A DNA stretch of 64,000 bases, taken from assembly GCF_016908715.1 (NCBI RefSeq), contig NZ_JAFBEK010000007.1, forward strand, positions 1 to 64,000. The letters are read 5' to 3'. The position numbers were made by a program, and so were the translations under genes. The notes below the pieces were generated by a model. It was not told the origin of the DNA, did not search any database, and saw only the letters and a list, made by a program, of their open reading frames with translations. Positions 38,904-48,151 of the stretch are shown here, one piece after another. Position 1 is the first letter of the stretch; each line of letters starts with the position of its first letter. This DNA is from Leuconostoc rapi. GTDB lineage: Bacteria; Bacillota; Bacilli; Lactobacillales; Lactobacillaceae.

Positions 38904-39785
38904 TTGACGTTTTCTTATCAAGTATTTGCCACAGTTGTCCGTTATCAGTCATTTTATCAGGCGTCTCAAGTGCTTAATGTGACAGCCAGTGCTGTTAGCC
39001 ATTCAATTAATCAACTGGAAGCACAATTAGGGTTTCCGTTACTCATACGTAATCGTTCTGGCATAAAATTGACGCGTGATGGGGCGTTAGTTTTGCCGGT
39101 TATTCAACAAATATTGAATGATGAAGCTGATTTAATTCAGATGAGTCAGAATATTAACGGGCTACGTTCAGGTTCAATAAAAATAGGGGCTTTTAGCAGT
39201 GTCTGTGTCAATTGGCTCCCAAATATTTTAAGTACTTTTTCGAAACAATATCCTGACATTGAGGTATCGATTGTTCAGGATAGTTTTGAAGAAATCAGTA
39301 AACAGGTTAAAACTGGAGAGATTGATGTTGGTTTCACAACATTACCAGTGACGGATAATTTAACGATATTTCCATTAATCGCGGATCCAATATTTTGCGT
39401 GACGCCTGCTGATTTTATACCTCAAAATAAACAAACGATTACGCAACACGATATTGCTAATCAGAAGTTTATTTTGCAAAAAATAGATTATGACCGGGCA
39501 ACAAAGTCAGTTTTGGACAATTATGATGTGACGATCAACTCAATCAATTTTTCAATTGATGACCAGTCGATTATTGCGATGGTTGAAGCCGGTATTGGAT
39601 TTGGAATTTTACCAGAACTAGCGTTGAAAAAAATCAAAGGGGATGTGGCTATTTACCCTTTTCATCAGTCGTTGACACGGCAAATTGTATTAGTGATAAA
39701 TAAAAGTAAAGTCATGTCGCCCTCTGTTGTTGAATTAATAACAGCTATTAAGTGTTTTGTGAAAGAGACGTATGCGGTAAGGTAA
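38904..39785 (+). CDS. LysR-family transcriptional regulator
   Basis: A 293-residue full-length LysR protein: winged helix with SQVLNVTASAVSHSINQLEAQLGFPLLIRN, and both halves of the periplasmic-binding-like effector domain. The start codon is TTG at 38904, eight bases after AAGGGGG. Its divergent position suggests it controls the amino acid permease gene. Effector unknown. Confidence 0.9.
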   Translation: MTFSYQVFATVVRYQSFYQASQVLNVTASAVSHSINQLEAQLGFPLLIRNRSGIKLTRDGALVLPVIQQILNDEADLIQMSQNINGLRSGSIKIGAFSSVCVNWLPNILSTFSKQYPDIEVSIVQDSFEEISKQVKTGEIDVGFTTLPVTDNLTIFPLIADPIFCVTPADFIPQNKQTITQHDIANQKFILQKIDYDRATKSVLDNYDVTINSINFSIDDQSIIAMVEAGIGFGILPELALKKIKGDVAIYPFHQSLTRQIVLVINKSKVMSPSVVELITAIKCFVKETYAVR

Positions 39786-39803
39786 GTGGTTAAAAAATCG
39801 TAT

Positions 39804-39852
39804 AAAAGGTGCCAATACAGTGAGATTTTGCCTCACTGTATTGGCACCTTTT
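39804..39852. terminator. Bidirectional terminator
   Basis: Perfect 21-bp stem AAAAGGTGCCAATACAGTGAG and complement with a seven-base loop, between convergent LysR and GNAT genes. Confidence 0.9.
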
Positions 39853-39857
39853 GTACA

Positions 39858-40319
39858 TCAGAGTTTCTTCTGCATGTTGATGTCTGTGATGTTGAAACCG
39901 CTTTTTTGATAAACGTGCATAGCGCGACTATTGCTACCAAAAACATGTAACCCTAATGACGTGTATCCCATATTTTTTGTTTCACGTGAAACAAGATCGA
40001 GCGTTTTTGAACCGAAGCCTCTGTTTTGATAAACTTTATAAATTTCAAAATCAAAGATAAACGCTATGGATGAATTTTCATTGTCAGTGCCGAACCAGAT
40101 ATAGCCGATGATTTCTGAATCATTGAAAATTGAGTAAAGAAAATTGTTTGGTGTTTCAAGACCATTTGGTAATAACCGATCATAAGCTAATTGCGCATTT
40201 TTTTGCGCAGTTTCAGGGGTCCAAGTGCCGGCTGCAATTTTTTCTATGGCATAGTCATTGACTGCAAAATTTAAATATTTTTGAAAGTGATTAGTTCCCA
40301 TTGGTCTGAGTTTTAACAT
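39858..40319 (-). CDS. GNAT-family N-acetyltransferase
   Basis: A 153-residue GNAT protein. VYQNRGFGSKTLDL contains the acetyl-CoA pyrophosphate loop (QNRGFGSK), and SRAMHVYQKSGFNI is motif B. I choose ATG 40319 (AAGGCG site), dropping a longer upstream frame. A parS sequence is embedded in the coding region and is translated as VSRET. Substrate not predictable. A terminator separates it from the XRE gene. Confidence 0.82.
   Translation of the reverse strand: MLKLRPMGTNHFQKYLNFAVNDYAIEKIAAGTWTPETAQKNAQLAYDRLLPNGLETPNNFLYSIFNDSEIIGYIWFGTDNENSSIAFIFDFEIYKVYQNRGFGSKTLDLVSRETKNMGYTSLGLHVFGSNSRAMHVYQKSGFNITDINMQKKL
39978..39993. promoter_or_regulatory. parS centromere site inside the GNAT gene
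   Basis: Exact TGTTTCACGTGAAACA, about 24 kb from oriC. It is read in the same frame as the gyrA copy (VSRET). Confidence 0.88.
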
Positions 40320-40396
40320 GCGAATACGCCTTTGTAAATAATGAGTTAATCTAGTATAACATAATGTACCTATACGACTATCAGTAACACGACAAT

Positions 40397-40428
40397 AAAA
40401 GGCCACCTTTGGGAGTAAGGTGGCCTTT
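40397..40428. terminator. Terminator
   Basis: AAAAGGCCACCTT and AAGGTGGCCTTTT perfect arms with a six-base loop. Confidence 0.85.
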
Positions 40429-40544
40429 TATTTTAAGGGAGGATACTTTATTATGAAAAATGAGGGAGAAAATGGTATAACCAAGTAATTGATTATGTGT
40501 TTATAATAAACCCAATGGATTAAATGAACATCAAAACAATAACA

Positions 40545-41060
40545 TTAGCGTACTAATATTGCACTAATTAATGCTATCACAGCAAGAACTACTGTGACAA
40601 CGAGTGCTTTATTATTAGTCACTTTAATCATACTTAGCGCTCTATCTTCGAGTGAATCTGTCTTAGACAAAAAGTGAAACAAAACCCATATATTTGCCCA
40701 GGCACCAATTAACATCATTACAAGAAACGGAACGGGTAATTGCCCAAAAAAGGATTGGGTTGAAAACATGAGGAAAAAAATGATATTAGTGATGGAGGCA
40801 ACCCACGTCATTTTTCTAGTCGCTCTTATTTCTTGAATATGTTTCACGTGGTCAATCATATGATTATCTTCTAATAATAGTTTATCCAATGAAATACGCA
40901 ATGTTTTAGCTATATAAAGAACATTGTCTAAATCAGGCATGGTTTTCCCTGTTTCCCAGTTAGAAATTGTTTTGTTGGAAACAAAAAGTTTTTCGGCAAG
41001 TTCGGATTGTGTTATGTTTAACTCTTGGCGTTTCGTTTTAATGATTTGAGCAAATGTCAT
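40545..41060 (-). CDS. XRE-family regulator with membrane helices
   Basis: A 171-residue protein: helix-turn-helix at 1-65 (TQSELAEKLFVSNKTISNWETGKTMPDLD), then three predicted membrane helices at about 85-102, 108-128 and 148-168. Such membrane-bound XRE proteins are common in lactic acid bacteria and may respond to membrane state. No obvious target gene is adjacent; the flavodoxin gene diverges from it after about 280 bp. Function beyond DNA binding is unknown. Confidence 0.85.
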   Translation of the reverse strand: MTFAQIIKTKRQELNITQSELAEKLFVSNKTISNWETGKTMPDLDNVLYIAKTLRISLDKLLLEDNHMIDHVKHIQEIRATRKMTWVASITNIIFFLMFSTQSFFGQLPVPFLVMMLIGAWANIWVLFHFLSKTDSLEDRALSMIKVTNNKALVVTVVLAVIALISAILVR

Positions 41061-41343
41061 TTGATTATCTCCAGTGTATAATAAATTTGTATATCACATA
41101 TCTAACATATTTCTTAGTAGTAATTTTTGCAATAGAAAGCGGTTTCTAATTAGGTAGAAGCGTTATATGATGTGTATCATGAACAAACGGTATGTCATTT
41201 AGAATTTTAAAAGGTTTCAATTGTGAGAAGACTTTTTAAGTTGATTATCACCTTGTCCTTGTATCTCAGTGGACGAACGTTTAGTATAATTAGTGGGTTA
41301 CAAGCATTGCGTAAAAGGGCAAAGAAAATTTTGGAGGGTCAGT

Positions 41344-41754
41344 ATGATTATTTATTTTTCACAAGGTGGGCATACTAAGAAAGTTGCAGAGCAGATTGCT
41401 AAAAAAACTGGCGATCAATTGTATGCTATTGAACCGGTGGAACCTTATCCCAGCAAGACCATACAAGCCATACCAAGAATTAGCCGAGAGATTGCCACAC
41501 AGACGATTCCGTCAGTCAAAAAAGCACCGGCTGATGTGCTAGCAGACGATGTCATTTATTTAGGATATCCGATGTTTGGGATGGATATGGCGCATGCTAT
41601 GCGAGGATTTTTACAAGTAAATGATTTATCTAGTAAGGTGATCAAACCATTTATGACCAGTGGCACAAGCACACTAAAGATGAGTTTAAAAACATTAAAA
41701 AAGTTAGCCCCCAATAGTGTGATTGATGAAACATTTGATCCTAAAAATTTATAA
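41344..41754 (+). CDS. Flavodoxin-like protein, short
   Basis: A 136-residue flavodoxin. FSQGGHTKKVAEQIA at residues 5-19 is the FMN phosphate loop, and YLGYPMFGMDMAH the second FMN loop. ATG 41344 has a strong GGAGGG site. It is about 20-30 residues shorter than most flavodoxin_4 proteins; the last beta strand and helix appear trimmed, and its stop overlaps the convergent rgg gene by 6 bp. It may be a natural short form or a truncated one. Confidence 0.75.
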   Translation: MIIYFSQGGHTKKVAEQIAKKTGDQLYAIEPVEPYPSKTIQAIPRISREIATQTIPSVKKAPADVLADDVIYLGYPMFGMDMAHAMRGFLQVNDLSSKVIKPFMTSGTSTLKMSLKTLKKLAPNSVIDETFDPKNL

Positions 41755-42681
41755 ACCTTGTTTTCCGTTAGTATTGTTGGTTTCATCTATTGGTAAAACG
41801 ATCGAAAAATCAAAAACTTGCACTAACTCATTGGCAGTTAAATAGTGTGATAAATAATTTTTCTCGTTGTTCATAAATGTTGATGATTGTTCTGAGAGAT
41901 GAGATATTAGATTTGATTTTTGAATCAAAGTTAGCCCCAAATTCTTTTTACCGTGTAAATATAATGCTAAACCTTGAAGGTTAAACAAGCGTGCACGATG
42001 ATAATAATCTTTTTCTTGTTGCCTGAAGTAAACGGTTAGTTTTTGAATCAATAGATCAGCCGTTTCAAGATGATTATGGTCTAACATAAACAAAATCATG
42101 TTATTGTAAATGTAAAATAGCATTGAAAAATTATCATAACGAAGGTTATCATATAAGATACCCTTTTGATGCAATTCTTGAAAAAGATTAAACATGAATT
42201 TTTCTTCAAGGAAGGGAATTGCGTGTCCAAATAGATATAGCTCAAAAAAAGTCCAATTACGGATATTTTTAAAATAAGCTTCAAGAACTAATAATTCGTC
42301 ATGGTTGATGCTCGCGACATTTAATGTCGCGAGCATCATTTTTATTTGAATGACTTGTAATTTGGCAAATGACCCTGGTTTATGTTGCCAAATTCTCAAA
42401 TGATTTTTTAATGTTGTTGTATCACCAGTTTGATAGGCTTTTTGAAAGCTAGGCAATAAATCATTATTATTGGCGTTGTACTTTTGATATAGAAATTCAA
42501 ATTCAGATAGTTGTACATTGATCCTATCTAATAGTTCGAGTAAATGGGTGAATGAAATATCTGTTAAGCCCCGTTCGAATTTGGATAAGAAGGGATAGGA
42601 GACAATATTTCTACTTGCTTCTTTTAGCGTTATGTTTTTACCAGTTCTAAATATTCTAAATACTTCGCCAATTTCAGTCAT
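41749..42681 (-). CDS. Rgg/GadR/MutR-family regulator (module 1)
   Basis: A 310-residue Rgg-family protein: N-terminal helix-turn-helix (NITLKEASRNIVSYPFLSKFERG) and an all-helical TPR-like peptide-binding domain from about residue 75. Rgg proteins bind short hydrophobic peptides in quorum sensing or act alone as activators of bacteriocin and stress genes. It is divergent from an MFS transporter gene 99 bp away. I looked for an SHP-like small ORF in the gap and found none. Confidence 0.85.
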   Translation of the reverse strand: MTEIGEVFRIFRTGKNITLKEASRNIVSYPFLSKFERGLTDISFTHLLELLDRINVQLSEFEFLYQKYNANNNDLLPSFQKAYQTGDTTTLKNHLRIWQHKPGSFAKLQVIQIKMMLATLNVASINHDELLVLEAYFKNIRNWTFFELYLFGHAIPFLEEKFMFNLFQELHQKGILYDNLRYDNFSMLFYIYNNMILFMLDHNHLETADLLIQKLTVYFRQQEKDYYHRARLFNLQGLALYLHGKKNLGLTLIQKSNLISHLSEQSSTFMNNEKNYLSHYLTANELVQVFDFSIVLPIDETNNTNGKQGL

Positions 42682-42780
42682 TATTTAACCTATATGCACA
42701 TTTTCTAATTGTTGTCTTACATTGAGTTTATCATAGATGATATTGAAAATAATCAGGTATCAGAAAAGTGAGGGTTAACA

Positions 42781-43974
42781 TTGGCAAATCAAAAGAATTT
42801 TCATTATTTATGGCTGAGCTTTCTTGTCTCGTCTGTTGGTGATTGGTTATATCGTCTTGCCCTGCCTATTATTATTTTACAAAGAACAGAATCGCCGTAT
42901 CATGCAGCGACTATCTTTGGAATTACTTTTATACCTTGGATATTATTGTCATTAATTGGTGGGAGTTTGGCAGATAACTACCCCAAAAAACAAATTTTGA
43001 TATTAGGCAATACTTTCGCTGTCTTTGCTAGCTTATTTTTAATTATAGTACTCAGCGTTACGCCACTTAATTTTTATTTATTATATGCTGCAGTGTTTGT
43101 TTTGGCATCTGTTGATCCTTTAATCCATCCCAGTTTTCAAAGTATTATTCCAGAAATTACCGTGTCAGAACATTTTGTAAAAACTAATGCAACGCTTCAG
43201 ACGATTGAGAACACATTATCCATCATGGGACCATTAGCTGGCGGGGCAATAGTGATGTTGATTGGTGGTATTAATGCATTATGGATTGATACGTTTTCTT
43301 TCATGTTAGCAGTTTTGATTTTGTGTTGCTTGCCACAACAAAAAAACACCCCACGTAGTCAACATATCATGCGAAAATTATGGCTTGATATGATTGAGGG
43401 GGCCAGGTACAGTTACCATCACCGTGTTATTTTGAGTGGTGCAATGATGTTTTTAATGACTAACTTAGCTTTGAATATGTTTGAAGCAAATTTTATTTTT
43501 TATATGACTAAGATATTGAAATATCGACTAGTTGATGCAACGCTGGCGATGGCAATTGGTGGCGTTGGATCACTTATGGCCAGTATCTTCGCTGGGCCTG
43601 TTGTTATGCACTATAAGGCAGGTATGTTATTGTCGTCAAGTACAATATTGGCTGGTTTGAGCACATTATTATTGCTGTTGAATACAAATTATCTTTATAT
43701 TGGCGTCATTTTAGGGTTAATGAGCTTTTTTGGAACGATCAATGTCATAACATACTTTACTTTGCGACAACGGACTGTGCCAAAAGAGATACTGGGTCGG
43801 GTAATTTCGGTCACACGTATGATTTCTTACGCTTCGATTCCAGTAGGTTCCTGGTTTGGTGGTTTGTTATTAAGCTGGGGGAACTCAATGTTTATAGTTA
43901 TTATGCTGGCTGGGATCATTCGGACATTAGCAGGGATTTTGGCTCGTTTGTCGCCTTTGGGGAAAGAAAATTAA
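42781..43974 (+). CDS. MFS efflux transporter (module 1)
   Basis: A 397-residue MFS protein with twelve predicted helices, SVGDWLYRLALPIIILQRT near the start and the loop GGSLADNYPKKQI (motif A). It resembles macrolide-type MFS exporters. The start codon is TTG at 42781 behind GTGAGGG. Divergent from rgg module 1. Its stop overlapped that of rgg module 2 (tail to tail) before an IS element was inserted in that gene. Substrate unknown. Confidence 0.85.
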   Translation: MANQKNFHYLWLSFLVSSVGDWLYRLALPIIILQRTESPYHAATIFGITFIPWILLSLIGGSLADNYPKKQILILGNTFAVFASLFLIIVLSVTPLNFYLLYAAVFVLASVDPLIHPSFQSIIPEITVSEHFVKTNATLQTIENTLSIMGPLAGGAIVMLIGGINALWIDTFSFMLAVLILCCLPQQKNTPRSQHIMRKLWLDMIEGARYSYHHRVILSGAMMFLMTNLALNMFEANFIFYMTKILKYRLVDATLAMAIGGVGSLMASIFAGPVVMHYKAGMLLSSSTILAGLSTLLLLLNTNYLYIGVILGLMSFFGTINVITYFTLRQRTVPKEILGRVISVTRMISYASIPVGSWFGGLLLSWGNSMFIVIMLAGIIRTLAGILARLSPLGKEN

Positions 43975-44035
43975 ATATAAAGTGAAATCACTCGTGAGCC
44001 ATTGAAGTGAACCCAAAAACTTAGACAAAATAGAA

Positions 44036-44685
44036 TTAACTAACATACTCAGTGGTGAGTTGCCGATATTGAACCGGCGACAGGCCATTGAGTTTTTGTT
44101 TGATACGATGATTGTTGTAATAATTAATAAAGGCATCAACGACAACTTTGAAATCATGAAATGATGCGTATTGTTTATGATGCACGATATTAGCTTTCAA
44201 AATATGGAAAAAGCTCTCCATTGGTGCATTATCGACTGGTGTTGATTTGCGGCTCATGCTTTGCGTCATACCAAAATCTTTCAACGTGTTGATGAACATT
44301 GGCGTTTGATAATGAAAACCTTGATCGCTATGAATAATGGCGCCACGATGTTTTGATAAGGTGATTCAGCTTGAAAGTCACGTTTGATGACACGTTCGGC
44401 AACACGTCCCACAGTACCACGATAAGAATTGTAGCGACGCTTACGCGTATTATAAGTGGTACTCAATAAAGCGTTTTGCCGCATAATGCGAAGCACGCGT
44501 TTATGATTAATTAAATAACCTTGATCATGTAACAAGATTGTCACCCGACGATAACCATATTCCGTTTGAAATTGTGGTGATTTGATTTGGCGGATGACTA
44601 CTGCTAGTTTATCATCTGATGACGTACTGATTGGATGTGCTTCTAAATAATAATACGTGCTACGTTTTAAGTGAATCAGCGTCAA
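44036..44685 (-). pseudogene. IS3-family transposase OrfB, internal deletion and frameshift
   Basis: The N-terminal part (LKRSTYYYLEAHPIS to RVIKRDFQAESPYQN) is followed directly by IIHSDQGFHYQTPMF in another frame. In intact OrfB the first catalytic Asp region and about 90 residues lie between these points, so the middle of the DDE domain is deleted. The end (NAPMESFFHILKANIVHHK) has the final Glu. The product cannot be active; the element would depend on another copy. Confidence 0.85.
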
Positions 44686-44726
44686 TAGATCATTTAATTT
44701 GAATAATTTAGTCCGCCTTAGTGACG

Positions 44727-45230
44727 CTACTGCCGTTTGTTTTTCTCGGTTCGTTGATCCACTAAGGCTTTTAATTTTTCTAAGATCGCTACTTTCATCT
44801 TGAGTTGATAGTTTTCTTGCTTCAAGTCAGCGAGTTCTTGTTGTGCGGGTGTGAGTGGATGAATGCGTTTGCGTCCCATAGTTGGTGGTCTGCCTTTCGG
44901 TTTAGGTTTTAACCCAGTATAACCGAAAATACGATAGGCTCTCAACCAATTAGCAATCGTTGTGCTTGGAAAGATGGCAAAATGGCATGCCGCCTCAGAG
45001 AGGGAATGAGTTTTAAGGTAATTAAGTACGGTTATTTTGAAGTCTGGTGAATAGAATTTGTTGTTTTTAGAACCAATTGAACCAGTTATCAGATACTCAT
45101 CGCGCCATTGTGCAAGTAACGCAGGTGATGATATAGTGTACTTTTTAGCTAAAGCAGGTGTTCCCATAGTCCCGCCAGACAGCCATTCCTTAACGACCAT
45201 TAGTTTAAATTCATTTGAATATTTTGACAT
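44727..45230 (-). CDS. IS3-family OrfA
   Basis: A 167-residue OrfA starting MSKYSNEFKLMVVKEWLSGG, with a helix-turn-helix repeated twice and a leucine-zipper-like end (ADLKQENYQLKMKVAILEKL). In intact elements it binds the ends and provides the frame for a -1 shifted OrfAB fusion. I use ATG 45230 rather than an upstream frame that runs into the inverted repeat. It appears intact though its orfB is deleted. Confidence 0.88.
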   Translation of the reverse strand: MSKYSNEFKLMVVKEWLSGGTMGTPALAKKYTISSPALLAQWRDEYLITGSIGSKNNKFYSPDFKITVLNYLKTHSLSEAACHFAIFPSTTIANWLRAYRIFGYTGLKPKPKGRPPTMGRKRIHPLTPAQQELADLKQENYQLKMKVAILEKLKALVDQRTEKNKRQ

Positions 45231-45262
45231 AAGAAAACCCAATAACTTTCTGAACAGATTTT

Positions 45263-46219
45263 CTATTCTGTCCAAGTTATTGGGTTCACTTCACCATCAG
45301 GTTTGTAACCTTGCTTTTTTTCTTCTTGTCTTTTTATGTGGTGTGCTAATTGTCGTTCTAAATTAGACGCCTTTTTGTTGTAGCCTAATGAATGATATAT
45401 GTTTATTGCTGTGCGAGCGCGTTGTTCGCCTTTTTCAATGTGTCCGGCTTCAATGTCATACCATCCTTTATTAAACATTAATGTGATTTTTTCAGTCACA
45501 TCTATATGATCTATCAAATAGGTGTCCGCCATGTCTAATAATTGATGAGCAGCTGAAAGATCCTCGTATACAAGTGTGGAAAAGGCTGTCCAAATGACAC
45601 GCATTAAGTGGGTTTGAATGTTTAACAATGAATTTTCGTATGAACGGACACGTTTGATGGCCACTTTTGTTAATAAATATAAAATATCAACTGGTAGCAT
45701 AAATGAGAATAAGATGAATAGCTGCAGTTCATAAATGCCCCAAATGTCGACACTAAGTAAATAATTTTGTATAGGTTTAGCTTGTGCCGATAGCTGACTA
45801 TCAGGCCATTTTTTAACGTTATGAGTTAGTAATAATGCTAAGCCATCCGCTAATATCACCAAAAATTGAGAGGCCTGATTGTCCAAATCATTGTTTCGAT
45901 CTTTTTCGACGATGTCACGAAAATACGCTAATGACTGTAACGTTAGGGGTTGATCATTGATAAGATGAATGCGGCGCGTCAAATAAGTGCCTTGATTTTC
46001 TTGAAGTAGAAATTCAAATTCAGCTTGGCTGACATGCATTTTTTCTAATAGTTTAAAAAAGCGTGAAACAGACATATTCGTTTCATGTTTTTCAAATTTG
46101 CCTATGAATGAAGCAGAAGCATTTTGGTCAGCCAATGCTGTGAGGGTCAATTTTTTTGATGTTCGTAGTTGATGAAAAGTTTCTTCAATTGTCATTTTGT
46201 ATTTACGCTTATCTGTCAT
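45263..46219 (-). CDS. Rgg-family regulator (module 2), 3' end replaced by IS sequence
   Basis: A 318-residue Rgg protein: helix-turn-helix KLTLTALADQNASASFIGKFEKHETN and helical C-terminal domain. The last ten residues (GEVNPITWTE) are encoded by the IS end. Joining the sequence across the target duplication restores an original tail GSRVISLYI and a stop that overlapped the MFS stop at 43974. The change is small and may be neutral. It is divergent from MFS module 2. Its start codon lacks a clear ribosome site. Confidence 0.85.
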   Translation of the reverse strand: MTDKRKYKMTIEETFHQLRTSKKLTLTALADQNASASFIGKFEKHETNMSVSRFFKLLEKMHVSQAEFEFLLQENQGTYLTRRIHLINDQPLTLQSLAYFRDIVEKDRNNDLDNQASQFLVILADGLALLLTHNVKKWPDSQLSAQAKPIQNYLLSVDIWGIYELQLFILFSFMLPVDILYLLTKVAIKRVRSYENSLLNIQTHLMRVIWTAFSTLVYEDLSAAHQLLDMADTYLIDHIDVTEKITLMFNKGWYDIEAGHIEKGEQRARTAINIYHSLGYNKKASNLERQLAHHIKRQEEKKQGYKPDGEVNPITWTE

Positions 46220-46294
46220 ATATGCCGGTTATTGAGAGTTATTCAATTATATCACTTAAACTAAGAAGATATAAGAAAACAGAGGAACTCAATC

Positions 46295-47539
46295 ATGTTA
46301 CTATTACGAACGAATAAGCTATTACGTCGTCTCACACTGTCCCAATTTATCGAATTACTTGGGGCAGCATTTTTTAATATCGCATTACTTGTTTACGCAT
46401 CACAAACAAGTAATCCTAAACTGGCAACCACTGTTGTTGTCATCGCTAATACTTTACCGACTATTTTACAAATTGGGCTAGGATATATTGCTGATAAGGC
46501 ACATGATAAGTTGCGGTTAATGATTTTAACGCGCATTATTCAAGCCATATTGTATAGTATTTTAACGATCTTATTTGGGTTAACAACCAATGATTGGTTG
46601 CTGTTTTCGTTTATCATTTTTATCAATGTCGCCAGCGATTTACTAAGTGGCCTGACGTCATTGGCGGCGCTGCCTATTATAAAACATATTGTAGCGTCAC
46701 AAGATTTACTCGCTGCGCGTTCGTTGCAAGTTTCCGTCATGTCTTTGGTTAATGTGATTGGTCAGGTCATTGGTGTCACCTTATTAACCTTTTTAGATAA
46801 TCATTTTTTGTACTTTTCGTTATTTAATGCGTTATTATTTTTAATAAGTGGTATCATTTTAATTGTTTCTCGCCGGCAGTTTAATCAAAAACTGAAGGTT
46901 ACCAGCCATCAGAACGCGACTTCTACGTTGCCAGAAGCGCGCTTTTGGTCATCTATGCAGATCAATAGACGCATTATTCAAACTAATAAAAAATTGTTGC
47001 ACATTTTATTTTTATTTACCTTACTGAATTTATTAGTAGGCTCTATTGATGGGCTCATCAGCTTAACATTATTACAATATCCCAGCATTTATATCAAAAA
47101 TTATGGTTTTTCATTATCAATTGTTAACACGATGTTAGCAATTGGACTTGTTTCAGGATCTTTTTTCACTAATGATTTTTTAAAAAGAATCAAATTGAAT
47201 ATGTTGATCATCATTTTACTACTATTTTTAACATTACTTAGCTTAAACCTTGTTTTATCTCCAAGTATTTATGTGATCGTCATGAGTTTTTTTGGTATTG
47301 GTTATACACTTGGCAAAATTAGTCCACGTGTCAGCACATATGTCATGACCAGTGTTGCGGAAAAACAATTAGGACAAATTGCCGGATTTATGAATACATT
47401 GGTAACACTTAGTGTGCCTATTGGACAACTTATTTTCCTAACAATTGCTAACTCGGTGTCGCTCAATAGCGCATGGATAAGTATGATTGTACTTTCAATG
47501 TTATTAATCCTTTATACGCTGTCGTATAAAGTGGCATAA
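46295..47539 (+). CDS. MFS transporter (module 2)
   Basis: A 414-residue MFS protein with twelve helices, LTLSQFIELLGAAFFNIALL start, GYIADKAHDKLRL as motif A, and a long hydrophilic middle loop at about 200-225. ATG 46295 follows GAGGAAC. Divergent from rgg module 2 by 75 bp, and 612 bp before a candidate peptide precursor gene. It may export the peptide or give resistance to it; that link is inferred from position only. Confidence 0.82.
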   Translation: MLLLRTNKLLRRLTLSQFIELLGAAFFNIALLVYASQTSNPKLATTVVVIANTLPTILQIGLGYIADKAHDKLRLMILTRIIQAILYSILTILFGLTTNDWLLFSFIIFINVASDLLSGLTSLAALPIIKHIVASQDLLAARSLQVSVMSLVNVIGQVIGVTLLTFLDNHFLYFSLFNALLFLISGIILIVSRRQFNQKLKVTSHQNATSTLPEARFWSSMQINRRIIQTNKKLLHILFLFTLLNLLVGSIDGLISLTLLQYPSIYIKNYGFSLSIVNTMLAIGLVSGSFFTNDFLKRIKLNMLIIILLLFLTLLSLNLVLSPSIYVIVMSFFGIGYTLGKISPRVSTYVMTSVAEKQLGQIAGFMNTLVTLSVPIGQLIFLTIANSVSLNSAWISMIVLSMLLILYTLSYKVA

Positions 47540-47990
47540 AATATGTTCACGATAGCATTGTTGTGCGTCGTAAATGACTAGCAGCCTAATGCCAACTGTA
47601 GCAAGAAAGAATTCGAACTATTGATTTAGGAGAACTTTAATTTTGTAACAATTAAAGTTAAGTTGCTCCAAATAATTGAACTATTTTTCCAACTTGCGGC
47701 CGTATGGTGGTAGTGATGTCTGAATATTTTTAACCTCATTAAGTTGCATATTATATCAAGGATTGAAAAAAGTGCAAGATACTTGTAAGTTTTTTGCACT
47801 GTTTCTGCTTAATTTTATTTAAAAATCTAAAATTTTCGTGTTATGCATATTGGTTACGATATTAGCTAATCTACAATCTAACTAAATCCTGTTCATCTGA
47901 CAATCTAAAGTTTGATTTTTTATGATACACTGATTTTGATTTAAACTATCCCATCTTTTAACATATTTGAACAAAAAAATGGTAATCTGT

Positions 47991-48031
47991 AAATAAGTTA
48001 TTTTGAATAAAAATGACAAATTAACTTATTT
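47991..48031. promoter_or_regulatory. Inverted repeat upstream of the peptide promoter
   Basis: AAATAAGTTA (47991-48000) and TAACTTATTT (48022-48031), perfect 10-bp arms 21 bases apart, centred about 55 bp before the -35. The position suits an activator site, possibly for the Rgg protein of module 2. That is a guess. Confidence 0.45.
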
Positions 48032-48064
48032 TTATATAATCTTTTTATATTAATACTAATTTTA

Positions 48065-48093
48065 TTGACATTAATCAGCCGGAGTAGTAAATT
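48065..48093 (+). promoter_or_regulatory. Promoter of the small peptide gene
   Basis: Consensus TTGACA, 17-bp spacer, TAAATT, about 60 bp before the peptide start codon. Confidence 0.65.
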
Positions 48094-48151
48094 AAGTTTA
48101 ATCATAAAAGACGTTTTGTGATTGAAAATAAAATATAGGCGGTATTTCAAT

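Larger units (their letters stand above)
44003..45293 (-). mobile_element. IS3-family element (IS150-like), internally deleted, with CCAT target duplication
   Basis: The ends are inverted repeats: 44003-44035 begins TGAAGTGAACCCAAAAACTT and 45293-45259 on the other strand begins TGAAGTGAACCCAATAACTT, with few mismatches. CCAT flanks both sides (43999-44002 and 45294-45297), the expected 4-bp target duplication, so the insertion is young. It carries orfA and a broken orfB. At 1291 bp it is shorter than full elements of this group (about 1.5 kb). It cut the 3' end of rgg module 2. Confidence 0.9.
47540..48151. other. Long noncoding leader region of the peptide gene
   Basis: About 610 bp without an ORF of note. 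It contains an inverted repeat at 47991-48031 and a promoter at 48065-48093 that serves the small peptide gene. The part at 47640-47900 is AT-rich without visible signals. Confidence 0.55.

Noticed and set aside
40840-40855. Possible fourth parS, TGTTTCACGTGGTCAA in the XRE gene
   Set aside because: Only the left half matches; the right half departs at several positions, so ParB binding is unlikely.
42682-42780. SHP-like quorum peptide ORF between rgg and MFS (module 1)
   Set aside because: No ORF with a start codon, basic start and hydrophobic end is present in the gap; the same holds for 46220-46294.
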